Of a DNA stretch of 64,000 bases, positions 1 to 9,919 are shown piece by piece (positions within the stretch are counted from its first letter, which is position 1; every line of letters starts with the position of its first letter). Source of the stretch: Microglena sp. YARC (taxonomy: Eukaryota > Chlorophyta > Chlorophyceae > Chlamydomonadales > Chlamydomonadaceae). The notes under the pieces are model-generated. The model was not told where the DNA came from, did not search any database, and was given only the letters and a program-made list of their open reading frames with translations. The translations under genes were made by a program, and so were the position numbers. The stretch lies in contig CM039464.1 of the NCBI GenBank assembly GCA_022414725.1, forward strand, positions 59,945,501 to 60,009,500. Direction: 5' to 3'.

Positions 1-1183
1 TGTGACTAGCCTACTCCAAAAACAGCGAAAGAGATCGGCTCATTCCTCGGTTTGTGCAATTATTTTCGCAAATTTATCCAAGGCTATTCGTCTCTCGCTG
101 CCCCTCTTCAAACCTTGTCTAACATCAAGGGTGAACTAGGCACCTTGTTCAAACAGGAACATCTCATTCGAAGGCCTCAAAGAAGCTTTGCTATCCGCTC
201 CAGTCCTCGCACTGCCGGATTTCAGCAAACCTTTCGAAGTCATTACCGACGCATCTTTGCTTGGTACGGGCGTGGTGCTCTTACAAGATAAACACCCCAT
301 CGCCTTCGCCAGCAATAAGTATATCCCAGCGGAGCTGAATTATACAACGACGAAACAAGAAATGCTGGCGATCGTCCACGCGTTGACCGAGTGGCGATGC
401 TACCTCGAAGGTTCCCACATGACATTGGTCGCTGACCACAATCCGCTCACATATTTTGACACCAAGACGGTCCTTTCACGACGCATGGGCCGATGGCAGG
501 AGGACCTTGCGCCCTTTAGCTATACTTGGGAGTATCGCGCGGGTCGCAATAATATGGCAGACCCGGTCAGTCGCAACCCCAACCTCTCTGCTCCCGCCGA
601 CGTCGCGGTTGCGCACCAGCTGTTGGTCTTCTCTCTCTTGGTCAGCGAATGCAGGCCTCGATCGAAAGGGCAACGTCCTATTGCGGTCGGTCCCGCAGTC
701 GTTGATATCCTACCCCGCCCACCGACGGTCCTCCCCGAACCTTCGGTTCCGATCAAGGAAACGCGACAACGCAGACGGCATATGCCCGCTGCGTCGACTC
801 CCTCCTCTTCGTCCATCATGGATCGAATTTTGGCTGGATACAAAACGGACTCAAACTTCACGCCGGGCTGCAAGCGCCTCCGCGATAAGTTTTCCAGAAA
901 CGGTTACTGGTTCAAGAAGAACAAGTACGGGCGCAAATTTTTGTGTGTCCCCCTCGACGCGGCACTTCGCCTGGATATTATCCGCGAAGCTCACGACCCA
1001 GTTTACATGGGCCATTGCGGTCGCACCAAGACATTGGAGCTGGTCACCCGCACTTTTACTTGGGCCAAAGTCACAGCAGATGTTACTGCCTTCGTCCAAC
1101 AATGCCAGAAGTGCCAAACGAACAAGCCCGGAAACGCAAAGCCTAACGGTACCATGGTTCCCGTGAAATTCCTTAGAAATTCT
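1..1183 (+). pseudogene. gypsy pol fragment: RT connection, RNase H, integrase zinc-binding region
   Basis: Bases 1-165 encode the RT thumb/connection (motif FLGLCNYFRKF), with an in-frame TAG at 7-9 where relatives have Trp. A frameshift at about 165-187 moves into the frame starting near 188, which encodes RNase H: TDAS, KQEMLAIV, VADHN and ADPVSR carry the four expected acidic residues. Further on, an H-H-C-C integrase zinc-binding region is visible (AHDPVYMGH, then CQKC near 1105-1118). A second frameshift lies near 1165-1185, before the integrase core. The TAG and both frameshifts recur at equivalent places in copy 2, so they predate the separation of the copies. The product would be a defective Pol polyprotein. 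Confidence 0.9.
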
Positions 1184-2265
1184 GGGAGTGCGTCTCCACG
1201 GACCTTATTACGGCGCTTCCGCCAACATCATCTGGCCATGATGCCATCGCGGTGTTCGTCGACAAACTGTCAAAGATGGTTCATGTCGAACCTTGTCATA
1301 CTACGATAAACGCAGAGGAATTCGCTTCCCTATACCTAAATTGTGTCATCCGATATCATGGTATCCCAAAGAAACTCCTCAGTGATCGCGATGCGCGATT
1401 CACAGGCCATTTCGGCGTGGCTCTCCATCGATTGATGGGCACGCGACAAGCGTTTTCGACTGCGTTTCATCCTCAAACTGACGGTCAGACGGAACGCATG
1501 AACCGAGTCATCGAGGACATGATTCGCCACTACGTGGGGCCGTACCACGACGATTGGGATAAGTCCTTGGCGCTTGTGGAATTTGCAATCAAGAATTCCT
1601 ACCAAGAGTCCATTCAAAACACCCCCTTTCGGGCGTACCTTGGTTACGACCCTACGACGCCGCTCAAGGCAGAGGTCGAATCGAAATGTCCGGCTGCCAA
1701 CAATTGGTGGGCCGATCACATTGAACGACAAGATCAATGCAAGGCATGCATGCAAGCCGCTCAGGATCGGCAGAAAGCCCATTACGATAAACGACGAACA
1801 GAGGTTTTCTTCAACCTTGGTGATAAAGTTCTCTTGTCCACCCGCAATATGAAGTTCAAGGCAACGGGTAAACCAAAATGTACGCCTTGTTTTGTTGGCC
1901 CCTATACGATTACGGAATGCATTGGTCCACGCGACAAGGTCACCGGAGTCGTCCGGCAAGTCACGGCGTGCCGCTTGGCTTTGCCCAAGATGATGCGCAT
2001 CCACCCCGTGTTTCACGTGGGTTTGATCAAGCATTGGCGCTCCGATGGCGTTGTCCATGTTGGACAACCGCTTGAGTTTGACTCCGACGGCGCTCCAATT
2101 TGGAATATCCAATGCATCATGCGCGAAAAGTTGTGTGTCATAGGCACATCCAGCAAACGACGTCTCGAATACTTGGTCCGATGGCAAGACTTCGGTATTT
2201 GGCAAGACACTTGGGAACTCGCCAAGGCGGTCATGAAAAGTGCCCCTCACATCGTCGATGCATGA
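1174..2265 (+). pseudogene. gypsy integrase catalytic core and chromodomain
   Basis: The frame is open from the integrase core to the stop at 2263-2265. The core DDE triad can be read: Asp in CVSTDLIT (near 1195), Asp in LLSDRDARF (near 1385), and Glu in TERMNRVIED (near 1510). It is followed by the FNLGDKV/HPVFHVGLIKHW region typical of gypsy integrases. The last 55 residues form a chromodomain (RRLEYLVRWQDFG, then DTWE), which places the element among chromoviruses, whose chromodomain binds histone marks during integration. The domain is complete but cannot be expressed with the upstream Pol because of the frameshift near 1175. Copy 1 has Trp where copy 2 has Glu just before the DTWE motif. 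Confidence 0.9.
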
Positions 2266-2529
2266 AAATGCCGTGTTACGCCCTCTATATCCCGACGCAC
2301 GTCGACTAAACGGGCCCATCACCAACCTATCGCACTCGACGCATACGACACGGCGGTCAGATTGCTTTATTCATAAAGCTTTCTTTCTCGGAGTACTCAA
2401 AAGGGATGTTAAATGGTTCTCTCCGAAACCAACTTGAGTCATCAAGTATATTTTGAGCACGGCACATTCGACTACGACTGTTATTCACATCCCCCTTTAT
2501 AACGATCAGATGCGGGGTCCGCATCTCTT

Positions 2530-2544
2530 CTGGAGGGGGGGGAG
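2530..2544 (+). promoter_or_regulatory. polypurine tract of gypsy copy 1
   Basis: A G-rich purine run lies directly upstream of the LTR start TGTAAC. This is the plus-strand primer site of LTR retrotransposons. The same tract precedes the 3' LTR of copy 2. Confidence 0.85.
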
Positions 2545-2802
2545 TGTAACGGTACAGAACCCTTCACGGGTACTCTGGCCTTCCAGCAAGGCATACGGGT
2601 ACACCTTACCCGTAAGCCACGTGACAAACGCACATGATACAGTACCATACCCATGTACTGCCTCATCTCTCACAACGCACACGTTGCGTACATAGACACG
2701 AGCTACTCGGAACGAACGCTTCTACTCCTACCACGAAGACGTTCTTTCCAAGCTACTCGACATCCCATACCTAGGTAACACTCCACCTGTTCTGCTAGTT
2801 CA
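2545..2802 (+). repeat. gypsy copy 1 3' LTR, first part
   Basis: The LTR begins TGTAACGGTACAG and matches 12707-12964 and 21703-21960. It is cut after GCTAGTTCA by the 7.3-kb insertion and resumes at 10118, ending in GTTACA at 10207. TGTAAC and GTTACA are the short inverted ends of this LTR family. Confidence 0.93.
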
Positions 2803-2815
2803 CGTCGGTATTTAG

Positions 2816-3203
2816 TACTTCTTTGAGGGTCGTTTGAAACAAAGAAAATCCTGTTTGAATTGTTCGTTTGATTCATTCTTAGATTCAATCGGAGATAACC
2901 TTGATTCAATCGATCTTTGTTTCCTGTTTGAATTAGTCGGCCATCAAACCTACCGATTGAGTTCCGTTTGAAACAAGGTTGGTTGTTTCAAACATGACTC
3001 AAACCATGTTCAAATAGATCTTAATCAAGCCGTCATCAACGTGCCCCTTGAAAAAGGTTTGAAACAAGGTTGGTTGTTTCAAACATGACTCAAACCATGT
3101 TCAAATAGATCTTAATCAAGCCGTCATCAACGTGCCCCTTGAAAAAGGTTTAAAACAAGGTTGGTTGTTTCAAATATGACTCAAACGATGTTCAAATAGA
3201 TCT
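2816..3203. repeat. left subterminal repeats, including a 91-bp tandem repeat
   Basis: Between 2830 and 2965 short motifs of the type GTTTGAAAC, GTTTGAATT and GATTCAATC recur every 20-30 bp. From 2966 a 91-bp unit starting GTTTGAAACAAGG is repeated 2.6 times (starts 2966, 3057, 3148). The right end at 9925-10102 carries the same motif in inverted sense. Confidence 0.85.
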
Positions 3204-3399
3204 GTTTTTTCGTAAAGCAATGCAAGCACTGAAGACTGAGGGCGCATATTTGGACAGCAGGACTCTTCGATCTTTGTTACAGAAATTGAAAGCACCATAA
3301 TGAATGAATCCTTAGATAGTTAAACATGATAGTAATTAGTGATTGAAGAGCTAGATATATATGCTACTAAGGAAGTGCAGTTGGCCACGAAGTAGTTCC

Positions 3400-3678
3400 T
3401 CAGGTACGAATTGACGAAACTCCAGCATGCTGTGCTTCTTGTTCATCAACGACATCGTCTTCAGCCTCAAGGTCATCAGCATCCAGGCGTTCTGACGCGA
3501 GACTAGTCGCAAGAGTGAGACCTGCAGACAAATGTTCGTTGGTGAGCGTTAGTTCGGATGCATTGGCAGCAATGCGCATTCTTCCGACTTTCAAATAGCA
3601 GCCATGGTTCAAACCAAATTCGCTATCTGAATGCGCACCTGTTTTGCACCTCGAGCATTGGAACTCTTGCGGCTCCAT
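3400..3678 (-). CDS. hypothetical small ORF with a CxxC motif
   Basis: This 92-codon minus-strand frame begins MEPQEFQCSRC. It has a CxxC pair, a later Cys, and an acidic C-terminal stretch (DADDLEAEDDVVDEQE). I do not recognise a family. The first 30 codons recur in a degenerate second copy around 4010-4075, and a GTGCGC donor-like site follows the CSRCKTG codons in both, so this may be an exon rather than a whole gene. It lies inside the 7.3-kb element. It could equally be a chance frame. Confidence 0.2.
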   Translation of the reverse strand: MEPQEFQCSRCKTGAHSDSEFGLNHGCYLKVGRMRIAANASELTLTNEHLSAGLTLATSLASERLDADDLEAEDDVVDEQEAQHAGVSSIRT

Positions 3679-4520
3679 GATGAGCTGGACGATAGGTCGA
3701 CTTGCTGCAGCTGCCTTAATGCCTGCGGAACAACTCGAAAAAGCAAGTCAGTCAAAGTCGAGACAAATTCTGGTCAAGTAAGGCACCACTTGACGAGACG
3801 CAAAACGCAGTACCTTAACCGCACGCGCGGGGGCGGAGAAGCAGGTCGCTACAGTCTTGGGTTGAAGCACAACAATTCCCAAAGCAAAGTACCGCGGAAG
3901 CAAAGTGCTCGCGTGTGTAGGTATTGACGGATCTCAGAAGCAATTCGGGAATGGCTGAAGCTATGAAAGCAAGCTCAGTCTAAGTTAATTCAAGGAAAGC
4001 AGGCAGCATGTCGCTATCTGACTGCGCACCTGTTTCACACCTCGAGCATTGGAACTCTTGCAGCTCCATGATAGGTCATTTTGCTGCAGCTGCCTTAATG
4101 CCTGCGACACAACTCTGGTCAAGTAAGGCACCACTTGACGAAACGAAAAATGCAGTACCTTAACCGCACGCGCCGGCGTGGGCGGAGAAGCAGGTCGCTA
4201 CAGTCTTGAGTTGAAGCACAACCATTCCCAAAGCAAAGTGCCGCGGAAGCAAAGTGCTCGCGCATGTAGGTATTGACGGATCTAGGAAGCAATTCGGGAA
4301 TGGCTGAAGCTATGAATAGATCAGTCCAAGTTAATTCAAGGAAAGCGGGCAGCATGGTGCGCTATTCTGCAGGAATATCGCTGAGTCGAGAACCAATTGA
4401 CGTGCAGTGAACAGTGAAAGCTTGCACAGCCGCTAAGTTGAAGCGCTAACCCATTGCGCTGACCAGTTTGAACTGTACAGCATGCAGTACCGCCGTAACC
4501 GCACGCGCATGGGCGGAGAA
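3590..4520. repeat. ~340-bp direct duplication inside the 7.3-kb element
   Basis: The block at about 3599-3985 recurs at about 4011-4350 with substitutions and a deletion of about 50 bp. Shared landmarks are CACCTCGAGCATTGGAACTC, the run around AACCGCACGCGC, and GGTATTGACGGATCT. A third fragment around 4485-4530 repeats only the CGCACGCG/GGCGGAGAAGCAGGTCGC part. Confidence 0.8.
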
Positions 4521-4639
4521 GCAGGTCGCCACAGGATATTTGAATCGGATTCTCGGGGCCTGCGCCTGCGGTGCATGCGGGATCTGCGTCGCAGGACCTA
4601 GACAACCCTGATGGGGGTCATGCTAATCAAACCTGATGA

Positions 4640-5334
4640 ACAATGGGGGATAATGATCCCGAAACTTCTCATGTACCCAAATATGATTATTCCGATTCTG
4701 GAAAACAAAAGATCATAACCAGATTCAACGGGGCGAGGAAGTTCTGAGCTTAGAGAACTGGTTACAGATCCGCGCCTTTTGAACGGCGACCAGTTGGGAC
4801 CCTGCACGCCAGTAGGCTTCCTTCACTTTGAGAATGGTTTCTAAACTTCTTGGTTACCTAAATATGATTATTTAGATTCAGGAAAACATAAGGTCATAGC
4901 CAGATTCGAAGGGACGAGGAAGTTCTGAGCTTAGAGAACTGGTTACAGATCCGCGCCTTTCGAACGGCGACCAGTTGGGACCCTGCACGCCAGTAGGCTT
5001 CCTTCACTTTGAGAATGGTCTCTAAACTTCTCAGGTACCTATATATGATTATTTAGATTCAGGAAAACATAAGGTCATAACCAGATTCGAAGGGACGAGG
5101 AAGTTCTGAGCTTAGAGAACAGGTTACAGATCCGCGCCTTTCGAACGGCGACCAGTTGGGACCCTGCACGCCAGTAGGCTATCCTCTACTTTGAAAATGG
5201 TTTGTAAACTTCTCAGGTATCTATATATGATTATTTAGATTCAGGAAAACATAAGGTCATAACCAGATTCGAAGGGACGAGGAAGTTCTGAGCTTAGAGA
5301 ACTGGTTACAGATCCGCGCCTTTCGAACAGCGCA
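4640..5334 (-). repeat. 181-bp satellite, array 1 (inverted relative to array 2)
   Basis: About four copies of a 181-bp unit. The landmark CCTGCACGCC falls at 4801, 4982 and 5163. The core GATTCGAAGGGACGAGGAAG is the reverse complement of the core in the neighbouring array, so this array runs in the opposite direction. The orientation switches near 5327-5345. Confidence 0.9.
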
Positions 5335-6745
5335 GATCGATAACTACTGATTTAAACTCAGAACTTCCTCGTTCCTTCGAATCTGCTTCTTATCTTTGGT
5401 TTTCCTGAATCGGACTGATCACATATAGTTACCTGACAAGTTCAGGGACCATTTTCCTACTGTAGGATAGTTTATGGGGTTCAGGATCTCAACTGGTTAC
5501 GGTTTAAAGAGCGCAGATCGGTAACTACTGATGTAAACTCAGAACTTCCTCGTTACTTCGAATCTGATTCTGATCTTTGGTTTTCCTGAATCGGAATTAT
5601 CACATATAGGTACCTGACAAGTTCAGGGACCATTTTCCTACTGTAGGATAGTCTATGGGGTTCAGGATCTCAACTGGTTACGGTTTAAACAGCAGAGATC
5701 TGTAACTTGTGATTTAAACTCAGAACTTCCTCGTTCCTTCGAATCTGCTTCTGATCTTTGGTTTTCCTGATTCGGACTGATCACATATAGGTACCTGACA
5801 AGTTCAGGGACCATTTTCCTACTGTAGGATAGTTTATGGGGTTCAGGATCTCAACTGGTTACGGTTTAAACAGCGCAGATCGGTAACTACTGATTTAAAC
5901 TCAGAACATCCTCGTTCCTTCGAATCTGCTTCTGATCTTTGGTTTTCCTGAATCGGACTGATCACATATAGGCACCTGACAAGTTCAGGGACCATTTTCC
6001 TACTGTAGGATAGTTTATGGGGTTCAGGATCTCAACTGGTTACGGTTTAAACAGCGCAGATCGGTAATTACTGATTTAAACTCAGAACTTCCTCGTTCCT
6101 TCGAATCTGCTTCTGATCTTTGGTTTTCCTGAATCGGACTGATCACATATAGGTACCTGACAAGTTCAGGGACCATTTTCCTACTGTAGGATAGTCTATG
6201 GGGTTCAGGATCTCAACTGGTTACGGTTTAAACAGCGCAGATCGGTAACTACTGATTTGAACTCAGAACTTCCTCGTTCCTTCGAATCTGCTTCTGATCT
6301 TTGGTTTTCCTGAATCGGACTGATCACATATAGGTACCTGACAAGTTCAGGGACCATTTTCCTACTGTAGAATAGTCTATGGGGTTCAGGATCTCAACAG
6401 GTTACGGTTTAAACAGCGCAGATCGGTAACTACTGATTTGAACTCAGAACTTCCTCGTTCCTTCGAATCTGCTTCTGATCTTTGGTTTTCCTGAATCGGA
6501 CTGATCACATATAGGTACCTGACAAGTTCAGGGACCATTTTCCTACTGTAGAATAGTCTATGGGGTTCAGGATCTCAACTGGTTACGGTTTAAACAGCGC
6601 AGATCGGTAACTACTGATTTGAACTCAGAACTTCCTCGTTCCTTCGAATCTGCTTCTGATCTTTGGTTTTCCTGAATCGGACTGATCCCATATGGGTACC
6701 TGACAAGTTCAGGGACCATTTTCCTACTGTAGGATAGTCTAATTA
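5335..6745 (+). repeat. 181-bp satellite, array 2
   Basis: About 7.8 copies of a 181-bp unit. The landmark GCGCAGATCGGTAAC recurs near 5330, 5511, 5692, 5873, 6054, 6235, 6416 and 6597. Copies are about 95 percent alike by eye, so the array is young or homogenised. The unit length is close to one nucleosome plus linker. Confidence 0.92.
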
Positions 6746-7284
6746 TGGGGTTATGTTATAAAAATGTTTTATTACATTGATGACCTCTTTGACATATATT
6801 CCAAAGCATCCCTTATTCATATCTAAGTCTATGTAACTTAAAGGAAGTACGGTATGCAAAGATTTGAATAGTTATTCATTAAATAATGCAGTTGTATTCA
6901 CTGCTGAAATTGGGCCGAAATACCTACGGTTAATAAGCAATATAGACCCTTGTGCTAACCGTATATTCCCTTTCCTACCCTTGCTGGCCCTTCACCGTTG
7001 GTTCCTCTCTTCCCTGTTCCAATAAATCCGGGACGCGAACTGTTGTAGTGCTAGCTGGACTGTTGTTCCAAGCAACCGTGTACCGTACTCCTGCCCGGCT
7101 CTCAGCTGTCCCCGCGCCCAGTAGAAGATCCCTGGCAACGGAGCCCACGCACGCCAAACCCCTGAACCCACAAACTGAACCGGCCAAATGCAATTCGAGC
7201 CACCAGATTGTAAACTCGCATTCTGAACGCTACGCTACGATCCTCCTCTTCCTCTTTTTTTCTTCACTTCGACTGGAGACAACT
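6746..7284. other. unassigned sequence upstream of the H3 exon
   Basis: AT-rich to about 6960, then a mixed stretch open in several frames. I searched it for histone H3 N-terminal tail and alphaN-helix codons and found none. Any upstream exons are missing, very diverged, or farther away. Confidence 0.5.
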
Positions 7285-7377
7285 ACTAACGAGGCAACGA
7301 TCACAAGGCATACATGCATTGGTGAGCAGCCCTGGTCGCCAACTGCATCTTGGCCTTGTGATCGTTGCCTCGTTAGT
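7285..7377. repeat. perfect 24-bp inverted repeat with a 45-base loop
   Basis: The left arm 7285-7308 begins ACTAACGAGGCAACG. The right arm 7354-7377 is its exact reverse complement. The structure ends 19 bases before the likely 5' end of the histone H3-like exon, so it would form a hairpin in any pre-mRNA crossing it. Confidence 0.92.
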
Positions 7378-7395
7378 GCAAGCTGCTCCTCGTAG

Positions 7396-7963
7396 TTACA
7401 CGAGGCTAGTTCGACAAATTGTACAAGATTTCGGAAATTACAGAATCCAAGCAGGGGCAAATTTGGCCCTTCAGGAAGCGACAGAGGCCTACTTGGTGGG
7501 CCTCTTCGAGAACACTAATCTGGCGGCTATACATGCCAAGCGGGTAACCATTATGCCCAAGGATATGCAGGTGCGCTATCTACAGGGGTTGGGGGTGGGG
7601 TGGGGGGTGGGTGGGCGGGGTGGGGGGTAAGAGTTGGATCCACACAAAATATGCTGCAGCTTCTGGGCAGATCCCTAGGTGGGCAGTTGGCCTTTGGTAA
7701 AAATATGCTGCAGCTGCTGGGACCCGTACACGACAAAACACAACAGTACACTACACTACACTACACAACAGTACACAACACTATACAACACTACACAACA
7801 CTACACAACACTAGACAACACTATAGAACAAGGGGGTTGGGAGGGGGATGGGGGGGGGGGGGGGGGGGGGGACTGAGCTACTTGAAACACTCACTCATTC
7901 ACTAACTTTGATGTCTGTTTCCACTTGCAGCTCGCTCGGAGGATTCGAGGGGAGCGAAACTAG
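7396..7963 (+). CDS. histone H3-like gene segment, two 3'-terminal exons
   Basis: Exon 7396-7570 reads, from 7397, [12 protein letters not shown], then a histone-fold stretch including [19 protein letters not shown] and [15 protein letters not shown]. Exon 7931-7963 reads [10 protein letters not shown] and then TAG. The two are joined by a 360-bp intron with donor CAG|GTGCGC and acceptor TTGCAG|CTC, in phase 0. Together they cover the end of alphaN through alpha3 and the C-terminus of H3, uninterrupted. Compared with canonical H3, loop 1 after QDF is one residue shorter and divergent, the usual Cys before AIHAK is Ala, and the last residue is Asn instead of Ala. The preceding base T could complete a Pro codon from an upstream exon (H3 has LP before this point), but no such exon is seen. 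The segment lies in the 7.3-kb TIR element, so it may be captured cargo. It could be a divergent H3 variant or a recent pseudogene; open frame and splice sites argue for recent function. Confidence 0.75.
7571..7930 (+). other. intron of the H3-like gene, with microsatellites
   Basis: The intron contains a G-rich stretch (7586-7630), two copies of an AATATGCTGCAGCT segment, a CTACACAACA-type microsatellite (about 7745-7830) and an uninterrupted G run near 7850-7871. Simple sequence of this kind may affect the accuracy of the assembly here. Confidence 0.8.
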
Positions 7964-8000
7964 GACTTGGCAAGAAGTTGTGGTGAGTTATGTTTTCATG

Positions 8001-8465
8001 CCTGAACCACCCTCATGTAACAACTTAATGAATGCATGTTACTTATCAATAATATCATAATATGGCTTAGCTGAACCTACCCATACTGTAGCCCGATAAG
8101 CGCCCTTGAGGCTGCTTGCTACAGAATGGGCGGGAGATGCGATTTGCCTTGTATGGTATGCCTGAACCACCCTCATGTAACAACTTAATTAATGCATGTT
8201 ACTTATCAATAATATCATAATATGGCTTAGCTGAACCTACCCATACTGTAGCCCGATAAGCGCCCTTGAGGCTGCTTGCTACAGAATGGGCGGGAGATGC
8301 GATTTGCCTTGTATGGTATGCCTGAACCACCCTCATGTAACAACTTAATTAATGCATGTCAGTAATAAAAAATATGGCTTAGCTGCACCTTCCCATTATG
8401 TAGCCGCATAAGCGCCCTTGAGGCTGCTTGCTACAAAATGGGTGGTCAATGCGTTTAGCCATGTA
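8001..8465. repeat. 160-bp tandem repeat, three copies
   Basis: Units start CCTGAACCACCCTCATGTAAC at 8001, 8161 and 8321. The first two are nearly identical and the third has diverged. They lie just 3' of the H3-like stop codon. Confidence 0.93.
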
Positions 8466-9019
8466 TGCATCCACCACCCTCTGCACACACTTAAGTCACC
8501 AACATGATAAGTGCAGCACATTCTAAGCAGCATTATCTTACTCATTCTAATGTTTTTCCCTTGCAGGTCATTCATGAATGCTGGCTGTTGGGAGCAAGTA
8601 AAGGACGAATATGCAGTAGTGGAGCTGCCTGGAAGCTGCCATCATGTGGTGCCAAGCTTAGCCAATGGGATATTAAGGCATGTTAGTGCCCTGAATATAT
8701 AGTAGCATGGAGCAGTAATCATAGGGTGACTTTAGTTTGGGTTGTGTTTATGAGGGTTTAAAGGTACTGCCTGTCCTTGTTGACCAGGACAGACAGTACC
8801 TTTAAACCGTCATACAAAAAACCCAAAAAATTAATTTGAAATTTCAAGCACAGCAGTAGATAGGCCTATTATCCCTTCCACCACCTTGGACAATAGCCGG
8901 GCCTGGTAGTTGACAATATACAGCCTTCTTGTGCGATACCCACGAGAGCACTGTATTGTATTCATCAATTGTGCGATACCCACAACGATGAATACTTTCC
9001 CGACTCCTGAATTAGACCT
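8466..9019. other. unassigned sequence with a possible splice acceptor
   Basis: A pyrimidine-rich tract ending TTGCAG at 8560-8565 looks like a splice acceptor and is followed by a short open stretch to about 8700. I recognise no protein there. The hairpin at 8736-8827 is listed separately. The rest shows nothing. Confidence 0.3.
8736..8827. repeat. 42-bp imperfect inverted repeat (hairpin)
   Basis: The left arm 8736-8777 and right arm 8786-8827 pair at 37 of 42 positions, with an 8-base loop. The inner 23 positions, including GGTTTAAAGGTACTG, have one mismatch. It does not resemble the short histone mRNA 3' stem-loop. Confidence 0.88.
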
Positions 9020-9029
9020 AACTTCCAGC

Positions 9030-9425
9030 CAGCTCCATTAGGTTGTACAGCTTCCAGCCATGGGTTGTACAGCTTCCAGCTAGCTCCTTAGGTTGTAGAA
9101 CTTCCAGCCAGCTTCAATAGACTTTCACTTTGTGTGACAGGTTGTACAGCTTCTAGCCAGATCCATTAGGTTGTACAGCTTCCAGCCAGCTGCATTAGGT
9201 TGTACAGCTTCTAGCCAGCTCCATTAGGTTGTAGAGCTTCCAGCCAGCTCCATTAGACTTTCACTTGTGTGGCAGGTTGTAAAGCTTCCACCCAGCTCCA
9301 TTAGGTTGTACAGCTTCCAGCCAGCTCCATAAGACTTTCACTTTGTGTGCCAGGTTGTATAGCTTCCAGCCAGCTCCATTAGGCTGTCTCTCTGTATATT
9401 AGGTTGTTGTGTAGCTTCGAGCCAG
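9030..9425. repeat. ~29-bp minisatellite
   Basis: A unit of about 29 bp (AGGTTGTACAGCTTCCAGCC followed by AGCTCCATT) is repeated about ten times, with interspersed variants containing AGACTTTCACTTTGTGTG. Confidence 0.88.
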
Positions 9426-9591
9426 CTAAGCCGTCCTCAGCAGGAAAATTAAATATATGATACCAATTTGTTTTCTGGCATTATATTTGTTTCCTTTCTT
9501 GTAAAAGTTTCTTTCCTACCATTGTCCAAAGTGCGAGTACTTAAACACGCACACACACCCTACTTGGGCTGTTTCCAAACTCCTACATTCA

Positions 9592-9711
9592 ACTTCAACT
9601 TGGTTACATAGCCAGACTTCAACTTGGTTACATAGCCAGACTTCAACTTGGTTACGTAGCCAGACTTCAACTTGGTTACATAGCCAGACTTCAACTTGGT
9701 TACATAGCCAG
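9592..9711. repeat. 24-bp minisatellite, five copies
   Basis: ACTTCAACTTGGTTACATAG followed by CCAG is repeated five times. Because 24 is a multiple of 3, a minus-strand frame with SGYVTKLK repeats stays open, but nothing supports it as a gene. Confidence 0.93.
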
Positions 9712-9919
9712 TTGTGACACTTGAGATTACAGCCATCATCTTGCTAGCACCTACACCCCACCCTAGATTTTTGTCTAGCCAATGAAAGCACAACTAATGT
9801 ACTACAAGGTACGGATTTGTGCCGGTTATCGCTAGGCGCTCGCCCGCCTCGGATTCAAAGCTTCCTACCTCTCGGCAGCCTACATATGGGAGCTTAGCTA
9901 CATTTCGAAGTGCAATATC

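Noticed and set aside
3400..3678. Confident zinc-finger gene
   Set aside because: Only one CxxC pair and one further Cys, no homologue recognised, and a degenerate duplicate nearby; kept as a low-confidence hypothetical frame.
7396..7963. Centromeric H3 (CENH3) assignment
   Set aside because: Centromeric H3 normally has a longer loop 1 and a less conserved C-terminus. This one has a shorter loop and near-canonical LARRIRGER, so I call it only H3-like despite the nearby satellite.
8736..8827. Histone mRNA 3' stem-loop
   Set aside because: Arms of 42 bp are far too long and the sequence does not match the short conserved histone stem-loop; it is also nearly 0.8 kb from the stop codon.
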